Part shown: positions 46,149-61,382 of the stretch, one piece after another
Layout: each line of letters starts with the position of its first letter
Position numbering within the stretch: position 1 is the first letter of the stretch
Assembly (NCBI GenBank): GCA_011316305.1
Contig: SAUG01000075.1
Coordinates: 186,001 to 250,000, forward strand
Length of the DNA: 64,000 nucleotides
Direction: 5' to 3'
Source of the DNA: Rusavskia elegans
Lineage: Eukaryota > Ascomycota > Lecanoromycetes > Teloschistales > Teloschistaceae
Notes under the pieces: model-generated
Told to the model about the DNA's origin: nothing
What the model saw: the letters and a program-made list of their open reading frames with translations, nothing else
Database searches by the model: none
Program-made: the position numbers and the translations under genes

Positions 46149-46665
46149 CTATCCGAATCTCTCTACTCTGTTTAACTTTCCAGCGGTGGCAGTCTGAACG
46201 CATGTTAGGCCGAGGAAGCTATTAATCAGTGGGTATACATACCTGTGTTCTTGTCCGCTGTCCCCTAACAGGCATTTGCATGGCATGTCTCCTCCCTCGA
46301 TATGCACCCATATCTCTCAAACGCCTGATGTTGTCTTGCAATTTGCGCCTCAGATCGTTTTCGATGGTCATGTTCGAAAGCTCGGCGGTCAGATCGAGCA
46401 CTTGCTTGTCCGCTAAGCTACCAACTCTTGCTGTGTCGTGAATATACAGCTTTGACATCAGACGCTGCGTATGCCTAGGTCCGATACCGTAGAAGGATGA
46501 TAGAGCGCTCTGCCTGATGATCAGAGCTGGTAGGGTGCGGTCGAAGCTGACGGGGATCAAGATACCTTTACCAGCCTCGATTCTGGGAAGTTAAAACCTA
46601 GTATGAAGACCTTAACGAGCCATCAGTTACTGCAAATAAGATCTCCAGATAAGGACTCCTACCAT
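46149..46665 (-). CDS. SWS2: Mitochondrial ribosomal protein uS13m
   Basis: Small-subunit head protein of the mitoribosome. Exons 46663-46665, 46566-46610, 46243-46509 and 46149-46193 give 119 aa. The start codon forms its own coding exon: ATG is followed at once by a GTAGGA donor, and the next exon reads VFILGFNFPESRLVK. The third exon continues SALSSFYGIGPRHTQRLMSK and MGAYRGRRHAMQMPVRGQ. The 45-nt last exon restores RTRTQTATAGKLNRVERFG, as in fungal S13m. Phase and length both fit, and no other arrangement recovers the canonical MVFI- start. Head-to-head with the ER cyclophilin gene (191 bp). Confidence 0.9.
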
Positions 46666-46856
46666 GTTGGACTCTTGGGAGAGACAAAAACGAAGGTAAA
46701 GATGTCGTCGAGGTCAATTGATCGGACAACGAATTTGCCGACGTCGTCCACGCGCTAGCGGCCCCTCAAGTGAACACCTCTCAAAGTCCACTCCTCACTT
46801 GTAAAGCTCCTGATCCTCCAGATTCCCCCTTAGACAGACATTGGATGTTTTTCACC

Positions 46857-47640
46857 ATGGCAAATCTACAACGAGTTGTCATCTCGTTACTGTTTGTGCT
46901 AACTGCCGGCTTTCTCTTCCTTGCCCAGACGTCAGAAGCCGCAAAGGGACCAAAGATTACAAACAAGGTAATCCAGATCACAAAAAAACAGCATTGGCAA
47001 TCGTGCAACTGACCCAAATCATAGGTCTTCTTTGATATCACCCACGATGATGAACCACTTGGAAGGATCGTCATTGGTCTCTATGGCAAGACTGTGCCTA
47101 AGACTGCAGAGAACTTTCGTGCATTGGCGACCGGCGAGAAGGGGTTTGGGTACGAAGGCTCAACCTTTCACCGGATCATCAAGGGTTTCATGTGTCAGGG
47201 CGGTGATTTCACCAACGGCGACGGTGAGAGTGTCTGCCCGTGCTCTTTGATGATCTACTGACAGTGAGCCCAGGGACTGGTGGGAAATCCATCTACGGGG
47301 AAAAGTTCGCGGACGAGAACTTCAAACTGACCCATAGTAAGACCGGCATGTTGAGCATGGCCAATTCGGGTCAAGACACCAATGGCTCTCAGGTATGATG
47401 GCTCTCTGACAGACGTCTTGGATACGCTAACAGTATTTCCAGTTCTTCATTACCACCGCCATCACCGCGTGGCTCAATGGCAAGCATGTAGTCTTCGGAG
47501 AAGTCATTGAGGGTTATGATGTCGTTGAGAAGATGGAGAATGTGCCAAAGGGCATGGGAGACAAGCCTTCGAAGACAGTTCAGATTGTGAAGAGTGGAGA
47601 GCTTGAGAAGCCAGAAGAAGGTAGCCACGCAGAGCTTTGA
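46857..47640 (+). CDS. cypB: ER-lumenal cyclophilin (peptidyl-prolyl isomerase B type)
   Basis: Secretory-pathway peptidyl-prolyl cis-trans isomerase. Exons 46857-46967, 47025-47223, 47274-47392 and 47443-47640 give 208 aa. A signal peptide ([18 protein letters not shown] to SEA) precedes the mature domain. Active-site landmarks: [40 protein letters not shown] with the cyclosporin-binding Trp, and [12 protein letters not shown]. The C-terminus HAEL resembles the HEEL/HDEL ER-retention tetrapeptides. The ATG at 46857 lies in an excellent CACCATGG context; an ATG four codons upstream is an alternative. Confidence 0.94.
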
Positions 47641-50863
<3,223 letters not shown>

Positions 50864-52089
50864 ATCCTCCACTCTGGTAAGGCGCCTTCATGCCATATCA
50901 AAAGGCATCTGGATCAGCAGGATCCTGATAGGCGCCTATTCTGGATGATGATCATGTCGTCTCCTCTCCTGGCTTTCCTTTCTCAACAGCCTTCCGACCA
51001 TTCCATGCGAATTTCATTATACGGCATTCAGTAATTTCCATTGGCTTCATCCGATTCGAGTCCGGTGTCATCGACCTCCTCATCACATAGAGAGCGCTGG
51101 CTTGTTATGTTGATACTCGTCGGTACACACAGGCCTCAGCTCCGCATCCACAACGACGATTCAGCCAGGCTTGCTGTTCTCACCAGTGAAAAGCACATTG
51201 AGTGTCGATGACGTTACAGCACCCGATAGATTCCTGTCATATTCAACAGCTCGATTTCCTTGCACTATTTTTGCTTGTCAAAATCATTACTCCAAAAGCG
51301 GATACCACCAGATGCAGTCAAGCAACCTTCTCTCAAGATTTTACGCCGACAGCGTGAGGGTCGGTCAGACGCGAAGCTCTAATGTTTCACGATACATGAA
51401 CGATCTATAGAAGGGTATTTTGATTGCACTTGGCGTTCATCGACGGACATACCCCTCTGCAAATTAGATCAGGCCTGCATGGGGGCATTACCGGGGGACA
51501 GGCATCATTGCGTATTCTAGACGGATCCACACTTGCCCGGGATGGCATGTTCGTATGGGTCTTACTATCATCGTCATTCGACCTGACAGCCCATCATCTC
51601 GATGGAAGGGGATGGGATTGACGGTGGATCTGGGAGCGTTAGATCTGCTTTTGGAGATAGCTTCTTACAAACCCCTTGCCAAAGTAAAAAGAAAAACCAA
51701 AAATTAGAAACATATTATATCTGCTTTGAAACGTCTTGTGTTGACTAGATTGCTGCTTCGTGACAGTAACGCTGTGAATAGTACGGATAGGTAATTGCGT
51801 TGTGACCGAAAGCTGTGAGGAAGTGAGGGACGAGTGCACGGACCAGGTGTTTTATGCTTCCTATTCCGGAAGTTCGGCGGCTTCCAGTACTTGAACTATA
51901 AAATACTTGGAGAGTGCCTTGACGGGTCACCGTATTTCATATCATCAATCGAACAATATGTTGACGTCGTCATGCCCATCCAGGTGGCTAGCTATTGAAC
52001 ATCATCCTACCCTATGTGAAGAGATCTCGTGTTCTTCATTTACCCCTGCTGGGACCTGCTAGGAACGCCTCGGCAGTCGCTCCTCCAAC
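50864..52089. other. Intergenic, 1.2 kb
   Basis: DED1 3' region and IES1 promoter. Frames up to about 80 codons occur but none is conserved or has splice-linked partners. No repeat or RNA gene seen. Confidence 0.45.
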
Positions 52090-54440
52090 ATGGCTACAGA
52101 ACTCTCTTCCAGGCAGCAGATGGCACCCGCTGTGATACCTGCCCCTCTTGACGAACCAGATCCAAGACAGAGTCTACAGCATGTGCTTGCTGCCGAGCCA
52201 TCGCCCCAAGCCTACGATCCACAGCGCAGTTCTACACCAGCCTCGGCCCGCGCCCGGAAGAAGGATATGATTTGGATCCAAGAAGACGCCAAAGACCACA
52301 AAGAAGACGAGGGCATCATCCAAAGCGATTCTTATTCTCGAGCAGCCGACGTTAACCCTTCCCACACAATGACCGTAGCCCACACCAGGCGTAATGCCAA
52401 CGGTACCATCGGATCCGTCTACTCGGGAAACAAAATCAGACATTTGAAGAAGGACGACGGCATCCCCCTGTGGAGGAAAGACATCCAGTTCGCCTTTCTG
52501 CACGCTGTTTTCGACGATAGGAATGCCGTCTTCACCAAGGCTTCGGATGGAAGTCATGGCCATACCTTCGCAGAGATCTATATCGACGCAATGGCTCGAA
52601 GCAGCAAAACTAGCAAGATCTTGAAAGAGAAACTATTATCCGACCGTTCAGCCGCGTTGAGCATGGCAATGATATGTCTTCTGGTCAATGTCGGCCGGAT
52701 GAATACTACGCTGAACTGTGAGTGCAGCTCCAATCGATTTCCATCTTGCATCTCACGGTTAACGATACCACAGTCTTTCCCGAAATGCGGGCACAGCTCC
52801 GCACTTATCACTCTATTCCCTCGTTGCAAGCTCATCAGGACCCAAACGCATATAAGCAACTGCAAGATGCCCCGAGACTGAAATCAATACTAAAAGGCGC
52901 CTCTGAAGATGTGAATCAACCAACCACGATTGAGAAAGTGAAGCGACTTCCCATACCGCGGACAAACCCCGTGAACCTGATCTTCGTACTTTCCCAATAT
53001 GCGCCCAAGATTTCGGAAACCCATTTCTTCCCACCTCGGGACTTCTTTGATTTGGTGATGCGCGGAACGCTGAGTTCTCAAAGCAGAGCGAGAGCGTTCC
53101 TGTGGCTTATCTGGCACTACCTCGAGAGTGACTTCTCACTCAAATCCGCTGGAGAAAACCCCTTTGGGAAAGGACAGGCAGCCAATCCGGGAGATCCCCC
53201 CTTCAAAGTCCCTCCATTCGAACATCTGACCGAAGAGCAAGCGAATGCCGAGAACGTAGACACACAGGCCGAAAAAGACTACGGAGAAATGAAGCGATTA
53301 GAACGAAAGCGCATTCTGGAAGAGGATGAGACGGTGGGGCCACCGATGAAGAAAGCGAAAAAGAGTCAGTAATCCCAGTCTGTGAGATGGGTCAACACCA
53401 TTCGATCATCTCCAAACAAGTAGGTTGTTTGAGCTTACATATACGTAGACGGCCTGGACGAGCATGGCATTCTCCCCCCCTTAGAAGCCGATCAAAACAG
53501 CCCTTCCCCAAGCCACAGAGGCTTTGCAATGTCCAAACCCGTGGCAGTGGAATATCCAGGCTCCGATATGATGATGACTGGTGTGATGCATGACATCTCT
53601 CCCGGGGTGCACACCGACACCAAGCATACCTTCAGCGACCGAGCCGAGCCGGCCAACATCCGTTTAGTACTGAAGTCTCGTGGAGATAACACAACAAACG
53701 CATCGCCTGCGATGCCGCCGGGTGCTAACCATCCCACTTTCCCCAGCAATGCCAACGGTCATGGCTATCGTCGTTCACGACCTCAAACTTCACATCAAAA
53801 AGCGGTCGACATCAATCGGAAGATGCGGGTGGAGCACATTCTACACCAGCAGCTGCACGGGGTGCATGCATCAATCCGGAAGCGAAAACGGCGGAAGGGA
53901 TCATCCTTTGTCTTTGCGGCAATGAAGCGCATCTACGAATTGCCTGATGGTTATGATACTGAGGGCGAACGTTCGTGGGGACCCGGAGGGCTGGTGCCGG
54001 GTCCAAGAGAAAAGGAAGATTATGGGGAAGACGCGCTGCGGCACAAGAAAGCTTTGGATCGCGCGATCCGAAGGCTGGAGAGGGACGACAACGGAGCATC
54101 TATAAATGGCGTAATGCGAGAGGGAAACCAAAAACGGAAAGCGAAACACCGGAGCGGTGGTTTCGATGACAGGCAAGTGGGACACGGGTTCGGGATGCCT
54201 AACAAGCGGGAAGAAGGTCGTCTGAAGCAGCCAGAGTCTTATCATCAGATGAGGCCTGAAGACGAAGCACAACAGCACGAAGAAGGGGGTCAAGGCAACG
54301 GGTTCAAGCCTGAAGAAGGGCTGGATGATCTCGATCTGGATCTGCTGGGCGAAAGCCGAGATGATGAGAACGGTGATGAGGACGTCGAGGACAGTGGTCT
54401 TGACGACACCGAAGGCGAAGGAGATGGGTCGAGTGAGTGA
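52090..54440 (+). CDS. IES1: INO80 chromatin-remodelling complex subunit 1
   Basis: Nuclear subunit of the INO80 nucleosome remodeller. Exons 52090-52717, 52774-53364 and 53449-54440 give 736 aa. The conserved core spans RKDIQFAFLHAVFDDRNAVF, DGSHGHTFAEIYIDAMARSS, LSMAMICLLVNVGRMNTTLN, FFPEMRAQLRTYHSIPSLQ and NPVNLIFVLSQYAPKISETH, matching fungal Ies1. RGTLSSQSRARAFLWLIWHY follows. The second half is charged and disordered: a Lys-rich PMKKAKKN patch, then HQKAVDINRKMRVEHILHQQ and RKRKRRKGSSFVFAAMKRIYE, ending in an acidic tail of D/E runs. Both junctions fit phase 1. Confidence 0.9.
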
Positions 54441-54991
54441 CTGCTGTACACGTACGGCGCCTTGTTGTACGATATGGAGGTGGTAGATAATACGATCGAC
54501 AGAGTATTAAGGACTGCCCAACGAACAACGATAGAGTATTATCTCCAGTGCGGGAAACTGCTGTACAGCTGCTCTTTCGCAAGTAACCCAAGGTCCACGC
54601 TGCGAACAGCAAGGCTTTACGCTGGCTTCCTACAGAACGTTGTACTTCCAATACTTCCTCTGGTACTAACTCTATGGGCAAGATGGGTAAGTACCTTACT
54701 GTCGTCGGTTGATCGGATCGCGTGATGCTATACCCGAAACGGTCGCTGGCTCCGACGGGACTGACACTTTCACATGCTCTCTTGGCTTTCTCACGTCAGG
54801 CTTCCGTCCCAGCAGTCTACTTTATCGGTCTCGGTCTCCTCCAAGTGATCGTCCACCCTCGACATTCACTCTCGTTGCCGCACATATCATGCCATACTCT
54901 GTTCTAGATACATTCGGAATCATTGAGCTCTCCAGACTAGGCTGACCTACCTAAGGTACCTTACTATCACCTGCTCCAGAGCCCCACAGCC
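54441..54991. promoter_or_regulatory. IES1 3' region and INSIG promoter
   Basis: 550 bp. A perfect 12-bp palindrome TAAGGTACCTTA occurs at 54952-54963, 28 bp before the INSIG start codon. No gene seen. Confidence 0.5.
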
Positions 54992-56223
54992 ATGTCAGAG
55001 CACTCCTCCCTGTTCCGTCCCACTCCCCGCAGACAGTTCGAACTGACGCCCTCCTCAACTGAACCGCCGACTCCACGCACACCTTCCCAGGAATCTCGAG
55101 ACGCCGGCGAGCCTGACTCCGACCCCAATGGCCTGAACTTCTCCGACCGAACCCGCTCCATTCTCAACCTTACCTCTTCCACGTTGTTTGGTATATACGC
55201 TCCCTCCGGTAGTCCGAAAGATGGGTCTTCAACTCCCTGGGGCACTGGTAGCGAGACCCCAGCACTCAAACCGGTCGTCGACGATAACAAGCCCCCCATC
55301 ATCGGTGCTTACGACAAGCCGCACTTGCATCGGAGACCATCACATACACACGTCACCATGAGGAACTACTATATCCCTTTCGTCTCACGGACGATCCTCC
55401 TCTTCCTCTTCGGGGTTGCGTACGGTACGATTATAACGCATTTGCACGACAAGCAGAATATTGCGCCAGTCAAAGTGGAGGGCATCGATCGTCACACATG
55501 GCGCTATCTGGCCTTCTGGGGCGTAGCTGGAGTCCTACTTGGGAGATTACTTCCATGGATCGACGTCTTTTGGGAGAGGACAGTGGGGGATAAGGATGAT
55601 GGCGTCGAACCCTGGGCGGCTCCGGAAGATGCTAGGTCACAGGAAGGCAGCGACGACGAAAGTGGAAGGTTGAATCGCAGATTCGAGAACCTGCTAGGCG
55701 CAGATTGGACGCCTGCGGTCCGCAGCATTGGGGCTTTTGTGGGGATCGCTTTTGCTATCGTACGTGTTCTCTTTGGGTCTTGAACTGGCTTCACCAACCC
55801 CAGAAGCGACCGCGCTTGCACCTACTGACGGGGCTGCAGCGTAAACTTCCGTGGCAGTCGACATTACAGGTCTCATTGACTCTGGCAATGGTCAACCCGG
55901 CCCTATGGTATCTGGTTGATCGCTCAAAGCCTGGCTTCCTTCTTTCGGCCATGGTCGGCGTCGCTGGTACGGCCGTTCTTCTCGGGATCAATCCCAGCAT
56001 GGTACCAGCTCCGCCTGCGCCATCGCCCACCGCACATGCACCCTCAACAGCGAATAACACATCTCATCACGAATCCAATTTGGGTGTACATCTAATGAGT
56101 AATGAAACCATTGCGGTCAGCACGTGGATAGCGAGCGTCCTGTTTTGCAGTAGCGTCTGTTTTGGTAATATAGGACGGAGGCTGGCATTGGATAGGACAA
56201 GCCGGAGAGGGAGTCTGCGTTGA
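54992..56223 (+). CDS. INSIG-family ER membrane protein (sterol regulation)
   Basis: Insulin-induced-gene homologue. In fission yeast Ins1 controls phosphorylation and stability of HMG-CoA reductase, and in animals INSIG retains SCAP (family knowledge). Exons 54992-55759 and 55840-56223 give 383 aa. The N-terminal ~125 residues are Ser/Pro/Thr-rich and include the fungal INSIG signature NLTSSTLFGIYAPSGSP. The membrane domain has FVSRTILLFLFGVAYGTII, TWRYLAFWGVAGVLLGRLLP, WTPAVRSIGAFVGIAFAI and LQVSLTLAMVNPALWYLVDR, about six hydrophobic segments. The junction at 55759/55840 is in phase 0 inside the third helix region. It fits a sterol feedback role acting on the same pathway as ERG12 at 28 kb. 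Confidence 0.91.
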
Positions 56224-57076
56224 TTTGCTGGTATCAAGGGGTTTGGGAAAGGCAGAGCAAGGGACTGGCGAAAGATTGGAACCATGTAGGCAAGATTCGG
56301 CCAACGCCAAAATTCGCTACTCGGTAGGAAAAAGCGTTCAAAAAGAGGTTGATCGACAATAATCCTTGAACGATGCACGGTACCTAAAGTAAGGTCTCTC
56401 ATGTCCCATTTGTACGCCCAATCATTGCGGCCCTTCCCATGTACGCCACAGGGCATAACGAGCAAGCACCGCACCCAAGATCGTGCGCGATTTTCCTTCG
56501 TTCTCCATTCCACTTGACGATTTCCTGAGGTCATGGAGAACGTATAGAACGTTCATCTCGTCGGAACGCTTTTATGAAGAATGTTGGTTTTGTTTGCGTT
56601 GTTGAGAGAGAAAAAAAGGAAGAATGGGAACGCTTCGGTGTCGAGTAAAGTAGGGAATTGCTGATAGGGCTGAATTAGCGCAGTTTCTAGGCGAGGTAAA
56701 ATAAAATACGGATCTAGGCTCGTAACGACTCCAATGCCCTCGCTGTTACGGATGCAAGCGAAAAAGGCACTATGCCTAGAGTGTCATTTGCATGGAGAAA
56801 TACCTGCAGCAATGACCAAGGTTATGTCGACCTTGATTCTATTGAGATCCTGCAGCCTTGACCTGGGACTGTCTCTTCACAAATTGTTGATTCAAGAAAA
56901 GCCAGAAGGGTCGTACAGTTCCTGGCTCACAGTGGAATATGTATAAACCTGTATCCTGGTATCTAACCCGACCAGCGTGGGTTCTCATGATAAAATAACA
57001 GCATGAAAGATTGCTGCTATAGAACAATCACTCGACTCGACATCTAAGTCTAAAACCTGCCGAACATATTCCCCCA
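56224..57076. other. Convergent intergenic, 850 bp
   Basis: Between the INSIG and MPC1 stop codons. AT-rich patches around 56690-56710; no gene, repeat or RNA recognised. Confidence 0.45.
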
Positions 57077-57892
57077 TCATTTAATCACCTTGTCCCTGAC
57101 CTCTTTCAGCTTCGCCTCGCCTTGATGTAATATGCTCTTGCCCTTCTCCTCGCCTTGCTGTAATACATTCTGGCCCTCCGTCTTGGCCGTTTGCGCCGTC
57201 TGCTGAGCTTTCAGCTTGAGTGCCTCTTCTCTACCGCCATAGCTGTGCGGTAGTCGTCAGCATAATCGTGCTCAGGAAGATTCATACGCCCTGGAGTAAA
57301 TCCTTCCCAACTGGCTGCTGTGCCAACTTCGTTTTCCCTTCGACCACGATTTCATCCGCTCATCCCCTGATACAACCCAGGATAGAAACAGAATCTGGAA
57401 TACTCACTGCCAGTATTTCATGAACCTCACACCCTGTGTCGACTGCGCCCCGAAATTTAGAAAATGGCAGGCAAACAGGAGATAATTCTTCGGTGTGACA
57501 GCCATGGAGTAGCGCATGAAAGTGGCAGCGTAGACGGTGAGAGCGGCGGTCATACGGCCGGATATACTATGTGATTGAAATGAATCGCATTAGTACGAGG
57601 ATATGATAGACAATACTGAAGAGAAAAGTTTGGGAAGCTGGGTGGTGTCGGCGTGGAAGAAGGGGGGGGAAAGGGTGAACACACAGTTCGGGATCCTTTT
57701 GCGTGTCGAGAATGGCGGCGATGGGGATACCGAAGTTGGAGATTGGGCCCCAGAAATCTATGTCGGCTGGGTCAGCGATTCCGCTCGTGCGTGCGCTCGG
57801 GGTCTGGGATTGAGCTTACGGGTGGAACAGAAGTAACTCAGTGTAGGCTGTGAACGGATCTTGGCGTTGATCGCCGATATTGCGGCTGCCAT
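57077..57892 (-). CDS. MPC1: Mitochondrial pyruvate carrier subunit 1
   Basis: Inner-membrane MPC1 that pairs with MPC2/3 to import pyruvate. Exons 57820-57892, 57685-57757, 57408-57566 and 57077-57242 give 156 aa. The spliced protein reads MAAAISAINAKIRSQP, then THFWGPISNFGIPIAAILD, TQKDPELISGRMTAALTVYA, MRYSMAVTPKNYLLFACHF and NFGAQSTQGVRFMKYW, the full MPC1 signature. An extended C-terminal tail of about 45 residues has imperfect repeats (QNVLQQGEEKGKSILHQGEA) that should form a charged amphipathic helix. None of the exons is long enough to stand out alone. All donors are GTRNGY-like and the phase closes exactly. Confidence 0.92.
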
Positions 57893-58604
57893 TGCGATGT
57901 CAGATCACGGTTGAAGATGTGGTGAAGGCTTCTCAATTGAATGGTGAAGGTATGTATGTCTGATGTCGGAGCTCCTGCAGTAGGCCGATACCTATATAGG
58001 GCTGAGAGGGCCGGCCTTTCCGGACTTTAGGCACGGTCGGAATGTTTTGTACGAGTACGAGTTCGAGTAACGACTTCTGCTAGTTGGTTCTTCGATGCTA
58101 CGCAAAGCACTTTAAACTTGGCACGGGTCTCTCATACAGACTGTTCAGGACGGCTGTCTAGTAGCAGTATCCTAGATTCCGAGTTATCGATACAGTGTTG
58201 TAAACCTCCAGAAGACCTCAAATACCCACTAAGATCAAGTCAACTGTGGGGCCCCCGTTTTGGTGTGGTTTTGAAGGTTCACAAGTGTCAACCGTCACAA
58301 AAAGAACAGCGGAAGTGATTGCGCGCCATCATTGGATCATCTTGCATTGGATTACAGAGCCTCTGAATGATATTCAGTCCTCTCCTACATCGGCGATGAC
58401 ATGGCTCTTCTGGCTTCCCGTGCCGCCCATTTGCAATGGTAATCCACCTTCCTCAACCACTTTTTTCATCCCCTGTCACGGAAGTCCGCGACTTCTTCTT
58501 TTTGAGTCAATCATGGAGTCTCAATGTTTCTTGATGTCGGTCGGTAGGTATAGGTGATGTCTGACTGTGATATCGCGCATATGATTATGCCCTTGACCGT
58601 CCCC
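57893..58604. other. Intergenic upstream of MPC1
   Basis: MPC1 promoter and SmB 3' region (both genes on the minus strand), about 710 bp. Nothing recognised beyond short shadow frames. Confidence 0.45.
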
Positions 58605-59581
58605 TTATCTGCCTGGGAATCCTGGTGGGGGGAACCCTCGCCCCCCTGGAGGTGGTTGAAAGCCTGGAGGAGGCTGGAAGCCTTGCGCTATCAGATTGTT
58701 AGTGAGCAGTTCCCATTGGCGAAACCAAGCGAAAAAGACTTACGAGGTGCTCCGGGAAAGCCCGGTGGAGGAGCAAAACCAGCTGGTATTTCGTGTTAGC
58801 TGCGATAACTTTCAAATGCAAGTGCAAGAATGCTTACGTGGTCCTCCTCCTGGTGGGCCACCTCTTCCTGCGAACCCTGGCGGTGCACCTCCCGGGAAAC
58901 CTCCTGGCGGAAATCCGGGAAATCCACCGGGCGGGGCAGGGCCTCCTACACCTGCAGCTGGTCCACTCAATCCCACAGGCAGTCCTCTTCCAGCAGGTCT
59001 ACTGATGCCCGGTCCCGCAGCTAATGTGGGAGGAGCACCTCCTGCGCCCCCTGGTGCACTGGTCCCTAATCTTGCAGAAGGATCTGCTGGTGGAGGACCA
59101 TCCACAGAGCAAGAGACGATGTGTGTTCCACGAACGATTGTAAGGCCGAGAGTACGCTTCTCCTCTGACTCAACCATAGCCGTAGTAGGAGCGGTGCTTC
59201 CAGGGGCAGACTGGGCGCCCTTTGTTGGTTTCTTCTTGACGCGGCGGAATTCTTCTGTATCTGCAAGAACGAGGTTCATATGCTGCAAACATCCATCAGA
59301 CGAGGGTAAGACAGCTTTGCAAAAGAAGAGCCTACCTTGTCAAACGCCAGCATTTGCCCAGTCATTTGTCGTCCATCGTTCAGGGTGACTCTCATACGGT
59401 AATTGATCTTGCATGATATCAGCCACTCCACTCTTCGAGTGGAGATATGAACAGGTGGTCGGTCGAAGGCTATCGTAAAGCTTTCTTACCAGATTTTGCT
59501 GCAGTGAAGTCAGTCGCAATGGCTACAGAAGCTTGAACGAGGATATTGTGACTTCACCATTTTCCCCTGTTTGCCCGCCAT
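58605..59581 (-). CDS. SMB1: Spliceosomal Sm protein SmB
   Basis: Core Sm ring protein of U1, U2, U4 and U5 snRNPs. Six exons (59558-59581, 59490-59498, 59336-59407, 58838-59282, 58744-58782, 58605-58681) give 221 aa. The 9-nt second exon encodes Gln-Asn-Leu and completes MAGKQGKMQNLINYRMRV. The Sm fold continues TLNDGRQMTGQMLAFDK and HMNLVLADTEEFRRVKKK. Sm motif 2 is KRTLGLTIVRGTHIVSCSV. The rest is a long Pro/Gly-rich tail with PPG repeats (PGFPGAPRFQPPPGFQPPP), as in SmB/SmN of animals and fungi. Without the microexon the reading frame stays open but the start of the Sm helix is lost. Head-to-head with RPL11. Confidence 0.9.
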
Positions 59582-59847
59582 GACTGCTGAATGTCCCGCG
59601 ATTGCGGTTCACAGTTTCCAAATATTGTGATGAAGCGCAATCTCTCGTGTGCTTCGTGTCTTGAAGCTTTGCGACAAGCTCAAGTGGTGGATTAGAACTT
59701 CTCAACTTCTCGAGTTTCTTTGCGGCTCATGGGGATACTGCGCTAAGCCCTACGATGCCAAGACCCCTTCGCTTAACGACTCTCCTCGCCCACAAGATCA
59801 AGAACCGCAGTCTCAAAGCCTAGCAGAGTTCTCTATCTACAGCAATA
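59582..59847. promoter_or_regulatory. Divergent promoter region, SMB1 / RPL11
   Basis: 266 bp between the start codons of two RNA-machinery genes. No element claimed. Confidence 0.5.
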
Positions 59848-60619
59848 ATGGTCAGTGGGCATCTTCCTTATTGTGTGGTTGTTGGAGCAAGACTGACAAG
59901 CACAATATATACAGGCGGACTCAGGCAGAGATAAGAGCGCAAACCCTATGCGCGAGCTCCGTATCGAGAAACTCGTCCTCAACATATCCGTCGGCGAATC
60001 CGGTGACAGACTGACCCGTGCTGCCAAAGTGCTTGAGCAGCTGAGTGGTCAAACTCCCGTCTACAGTACGTATCTATCACCGTAACTTCATTGTCTACTT
60101 CAGACCTTCCAGAGGAGAACCCGTTGGAACGGATCCGCTGACACTGTTTATTCGTATCCTCACAGGCAAGGCCCGCTACACCGTCCGAACATTCGGTATC
60201 CGCCGTAACGAGAAAATCGCCGTCCACGTCACCGTCCGAGGCCCCAAAGCCGAAGAAATCCTCGAGCGAGGCCTGAAAGTCAAGGAATACGAATTGAAGA
60301 GGAGGAACTTCTCGGAGACCGGAAATTTCGGTTTCGGTATCAGCGAACATATCGATCTGGGAATCAAATATGATCCGGCAATTGGTATCTACGGGATGGA
60401 TTTCTATTGCTGCATGTATGTTTGAGATTCCTCCGATAGAAACACAGGAAACGATGATTATACTGATCGAGTGGCAGGACCCGACCCGGTCAACGAGTAG
60501 CTAAACGACGGCGATGCAAGGCCAAGGTTGGAGCATCACACCGCATCAACCAGTTGGAGACGATCAAGTGGTTCAAGAACCGCTTTGAAGGTATTGTGCG
60601 TGGGGAGAAGAAGGTGTAG
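59848..60619 (+). CDS. RPL11: Cytosolic large-subunit ribosomal protein uL5 (RPL11)
   Basis: 60S subunit protein binding 5S rRNA. Exons 59848-59850, 59915-60065, 60166-60415 and 60478-60619 give 181 aa. The start codon is its own coding exon: ATG is followed directly by a GTCAGT donor, and exon 2 reads [20 protein letters not shown]. The rest is canonical: [76 protein letters not shown] and [17 protein letters not shown], ending in a basic tail. All junctions close in phase. Confidence 0.94.
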
Positions 60620-61382
60620 AGGAGTGCTTCTGCGGAGAATCTTCGACTAGCATGAGTTCCGAAGCACGGTGCTTGCAATAAAACATCCGTCTGCAAACAA
60701 TGGAGGCTTCACATGGGTGACTTGCCGCTTAACCATTCGTGAAGACGTGATGGCTGGTACCATTGGCCTCTCGATCCAAGTGACGCACATGAGCGATAGC
60801 TCGATACTACTGCAACGTCCGACGAGACGGTAAGTCGTGCAGCCACCCCTTCGCCTGGATCCGTTCTTCACGTTGATGTTCGATTGCGAGGTAATGTATG
60901 GTTCATTCAATTCTTGATTTGGATTTCCTCAACCTCTTAGGCCACCCAGCTACTCCTCAGTCTCCATTCTAATCGCACAGGAAGACCATCCATAATCTCG
61001 AATCAATACTTTCTTCCCCATGCATCAGAACCGAATGCCAAACATAGCGCCCCTAACGAGCCAGCAGCCATGTCCCAACGCCATTGCAATGTGAAATGCT
61101 GTACCACTCAGTGCTGCCAACCCTCTCCGCTCAGCGCGGACGCCCCCTATTTGCCCTTCTCGGCCCCATACATTGACTTATTCCACGCCTTGTCAAACTT
61201 GCTGCCCTTCTGGACCCGTAAGCGCGCATTCAAAAAGCCTCCACACGAACCCGCCGCATTCCAGTATATGCTCCCAAACGACACTTTTTTCTCTCCCTCA
61301 CATCCCCTCATGAAATCCCAGGGGTCGTCCCTCAACCTCACTCAACCATTCCTTCCCTCCTTCCCACGACAGAAATCGGAAA
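60620..61382. other. Convergent intergenic, 760 bp
   Basis: Between the RPL11 stop and the small membrane protein gene. A plus-strand frame from 61070 (129 codons, Cys- and Pro-rich) lies antisense to the latter gene's 3' end and shows no known family. It may hold the 3' UTR or a missed last exon of that gene. Confidence 0.4.
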
